From NCBI GenBank assembly GCA_003265975.1, contig QFBU01000057.1, positions 1 to 7,848 on the forward strand: 7,848 bases of DNA, read 5' to 3'. The stretch's first letter is position 1, and each line of letters starts with the position of its first letter. Under the pieces are notes generated by a model that searched no databases, had not been told where the DNA came from, and was given only the letters and a program-made list of their open reading frames with translations. This document shows positions 7,015-7,848 of the stretch, piece by piece. The position numbers were made by a program, and so were the translations under genes. The DNA comes from Candidatus Marinamargulisbacteria bacterium SCGC AAA071-K20. GTDB lineage: Bacteria > Margulisbacteria > Marinamargulisbacteria > GCA-2716485 > AAA071-K20.

Positions 7015-7663
7015 CAAAGTTCTCCTGTTCCGGTAGTTTATTATGTTTCTCACGCGCTTCTTTTTCTTTTTCTGATAACATATTTAAAATTTGTTTCGCA
7101 TTATTTTTCTTTTCTTCTTGCTTCTTTTTTTGCTTTTCTTCTTGATTCTTTGGTCGTTCCTTCTTTTTCTTCTTCTTACGTTTTTCTTTCTTTTCTTTTT
7201 CTTGTTCCTGCTGTTGTTGATGTTGCTGTGCCTTTAAAATAGTTAACACAGCTTCAAGGTTTTTCTTACCATTTACATGTTCAGGATCGTCCCTCAAAAG
7301 ATTAATGTAAGTGTCTTTTGCCGTCTCCAAATCACCTTTTGAAAAATAGCTTGTCCCTAAATTATACAAAGAATCATTCTTTTGTTGACCCTTTAATTTA
7401 GACATAGCCTTTTCATAAGCAACGATAGCATTTTCATAGTCTTTCTTTTTAAAATAAACATGCCCAATATTTTGGTGAATTTCACCCAAGTCTTTACCTT
7501 GTCCTAAAGCCTTAGAAAAGCTACCAAGCGATTCGTCATAGGCTTCGTCTTCCAACTCGCTAATAGCTCTGTTGTTAGACATATATTGAGAAATAGTGGC
7601 CGCATTCAAGCTACTAAAACTAACAAGTACCACTAATAATAAAGTTAAATACGGCCGACCCAT
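6998..7663 (-). CDS. batC: BatC-like TPR protein with charged low-complexity tail
   Basis: This exported TPR protein sits between the VWA protein and BatD, the position of batC in Bat operons, and probably acts as a scaffold. The 221 residues start with a signal peptide (GRPYLTLLLVVLVSFSSLNA, 2-21). About three TPR units fill 30-140: NRAISELEDEAYDESLGSFS, EIHQNIGHVYFKKKDYENAI and SLYNLGTSYFSKGDLETAKD. A Gln/Lys/Glu tract (145-187), including six Lys in a row, precedes a conserved-looking end: AKQILNMLSEKEKEAREKHN (189-208) and the final VEKEW. Ending an A-x-x-L/I-L...E-K...K block with V-x-K-D/E-W is characteristic of Bat TPR proteins. AAGGA (7675-7671) lies 7 bases before the ATG. The start overlaps the preceding VWA gene by 19 bases. 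Confidence 0.83.
   Translation of the reverse strand: MGRPYLTLLLVVLVSFSSLNAATISQYMSNNRAISELEDEAYDESLGSFSKALGQGKDLGEIHQNIGHVYFKKKDYENAIVAYEKAMSKLKGQQKNDSLYNLGTSYFSKGDLETAKDTYINLLRDDPEHVNGKKNLEAVLTILKAQQHQQQQEQEKEKKEKRKKKKKKERPKNQEEKQKKKQEEKKNNAKQILNMLSEKEKEAREKHNKLPEQENFVEKEW
7022..7026 (-). promoter_or_regulatory. batD ribosome binding site, deciding a TTG start
   Basis: AGGAG on the minus strand, inside the batC coding end, is 7 bases before TTG 7014 and 4 bases before TTG 7017. It lies downstream of the GTG at 7053, so it argues that translation starts at a TTG directly in front of the signal peptide. Confidence 0.6.
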
Positions 7664-7848
7664 TCTTCTTTCCTTTTCCCTCGTTCTGGTATTAAAAAAT
7701 CACCTAACAAAAATAACAATGCAAAAAATAAAACTAGTTGATAACGGTCTTTATAATTTTGATACAATTTTTCTTCTAAAACTTGTTTTTCTAAAAGCGA
7801 AATATCTTTGTACACTTCGTCCAACACGAAAGTGTCTTTTGTAGACAA
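7645..7848 (-). CDS. C-terminal end of a VWA-domain Bat protein (BatB or BatA), cut by the right edge
   Basis: Only the last 67 codons are in the window; the frame is open at base 7848 and the first visible codon (TTG) is probably internal. The visible part ends a VWA protein: LDEVYKDISLLEKQVLEEKL, then YQNYKDRYQLVLFFALLFLL with a membrane helix at about visible residues 37-54 (running on into GDFLIP), then a basic tail (ERGKRKEEWVGRI). An I-x-x-L-E-K stretch, Y-x-x-R-Y and a final helix ending in a charged residue plus L-x-P are typical of BatA/BatB C-termini, where the helix anchors the VWA domain facing the periplasm. Because a BatC-type gene follows, BatB is more likely than BatA. The VWA domain and its metal-site motif are outside the window, so this rests on a short segment plus context. 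Confidence 0.72.
   Translation of the reverse strand: MSTKDTFVLDEVYKDISLLEKQVLEEKLYQNYKDRYQLVLFFALLFLLGDFLIPERGKRKEEWVGRI

Noticed and set aside
7130..7210. Possible simple repeat or regulatory polypurine element
   Set aside because: The tract is explained by Lys/Glu codons of the BatC tail in a frame that continues to a conserved C-terminus.
7596..7844. Plus-strand frame of 82 codons opposite the batC start and the VWA gene end
   Set aside because: Antisense to two coding regions whose reading frames are well supported; composition looks like a shadow frame.

Overview
The window looks chromosomal and comes from an AT-rich bacterium (roughly 35-40% GC by eye). Several products carry signal peptides or membrane anchors and a complete peptidoglycan/divisome set is present, so the cell has a periplasm-like compartment and a murein wall. 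A five-gene Bat set with a separate TPR BatC and a TPR+SH3 BatE is typical of Bacteroidota, Spirochaetota, Bdellovibrio-like bacteria and some uncultivated phyla. The sequence alone does not fix the phylum.

Right part (4523-7848, minus strand): the 3' part of a Bat (aerotolerance-type) operon, transcribed right to left. It runs from the C-terminal end of a VWA protein (BatA/BatB, cut by the window edge) through a TPR protein with a charged tail (BatC-like) and BatD to BatE (TPR, two membrane helices, SH3b). Each gene overlaps the next by 4-19 bases, with good Shine-Dalgarno sequences inside the upstream genes.

Middle (4152-4522): the only sizeable stretch without a normal gene. It holds a possible promoter for the mur/fts operon on the minus strand and, on the plus strand, a 99-codon open frame. 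That frame encodes a convincing small membrane protein but has no ATG. Its stop overlaps the batE stop tail to tail, so it may be a decayed or foreign gene.

Left part (1-4151, minus strand): murC - murB - ddl - ftsQ - ftsA (N-terminus only), the distal half of a division and cell-wall (dcw) cluster. MurC adds L-Ala to UDP-MurNAc, MurB reduces enolpyruvyl-UDP-GlcNAc to UDP-MurNAc, Ddl makes D-Ala-D-Ala, and FtsQ and FtsA build the divisome. The junctions murB/ddl and ddl/ftsQ are ATGA overlaps and ftsQ/ftsA overlap by 8 bases, so translation is probably coupled.

The most notable oddity is at murC/murB. Residues expected at the MurB N-terminus are encoded upstream of its first ATG, in a frame that runs back without any ATG/GTG/TTG to the murC stop codon, with which it is in frame. 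This suggests a rare AUU start, or a split or readthrough MurC-MurB fusion. I see no CRISPR array, RNA gene, insertion sequence or clearly new multi-gene system.
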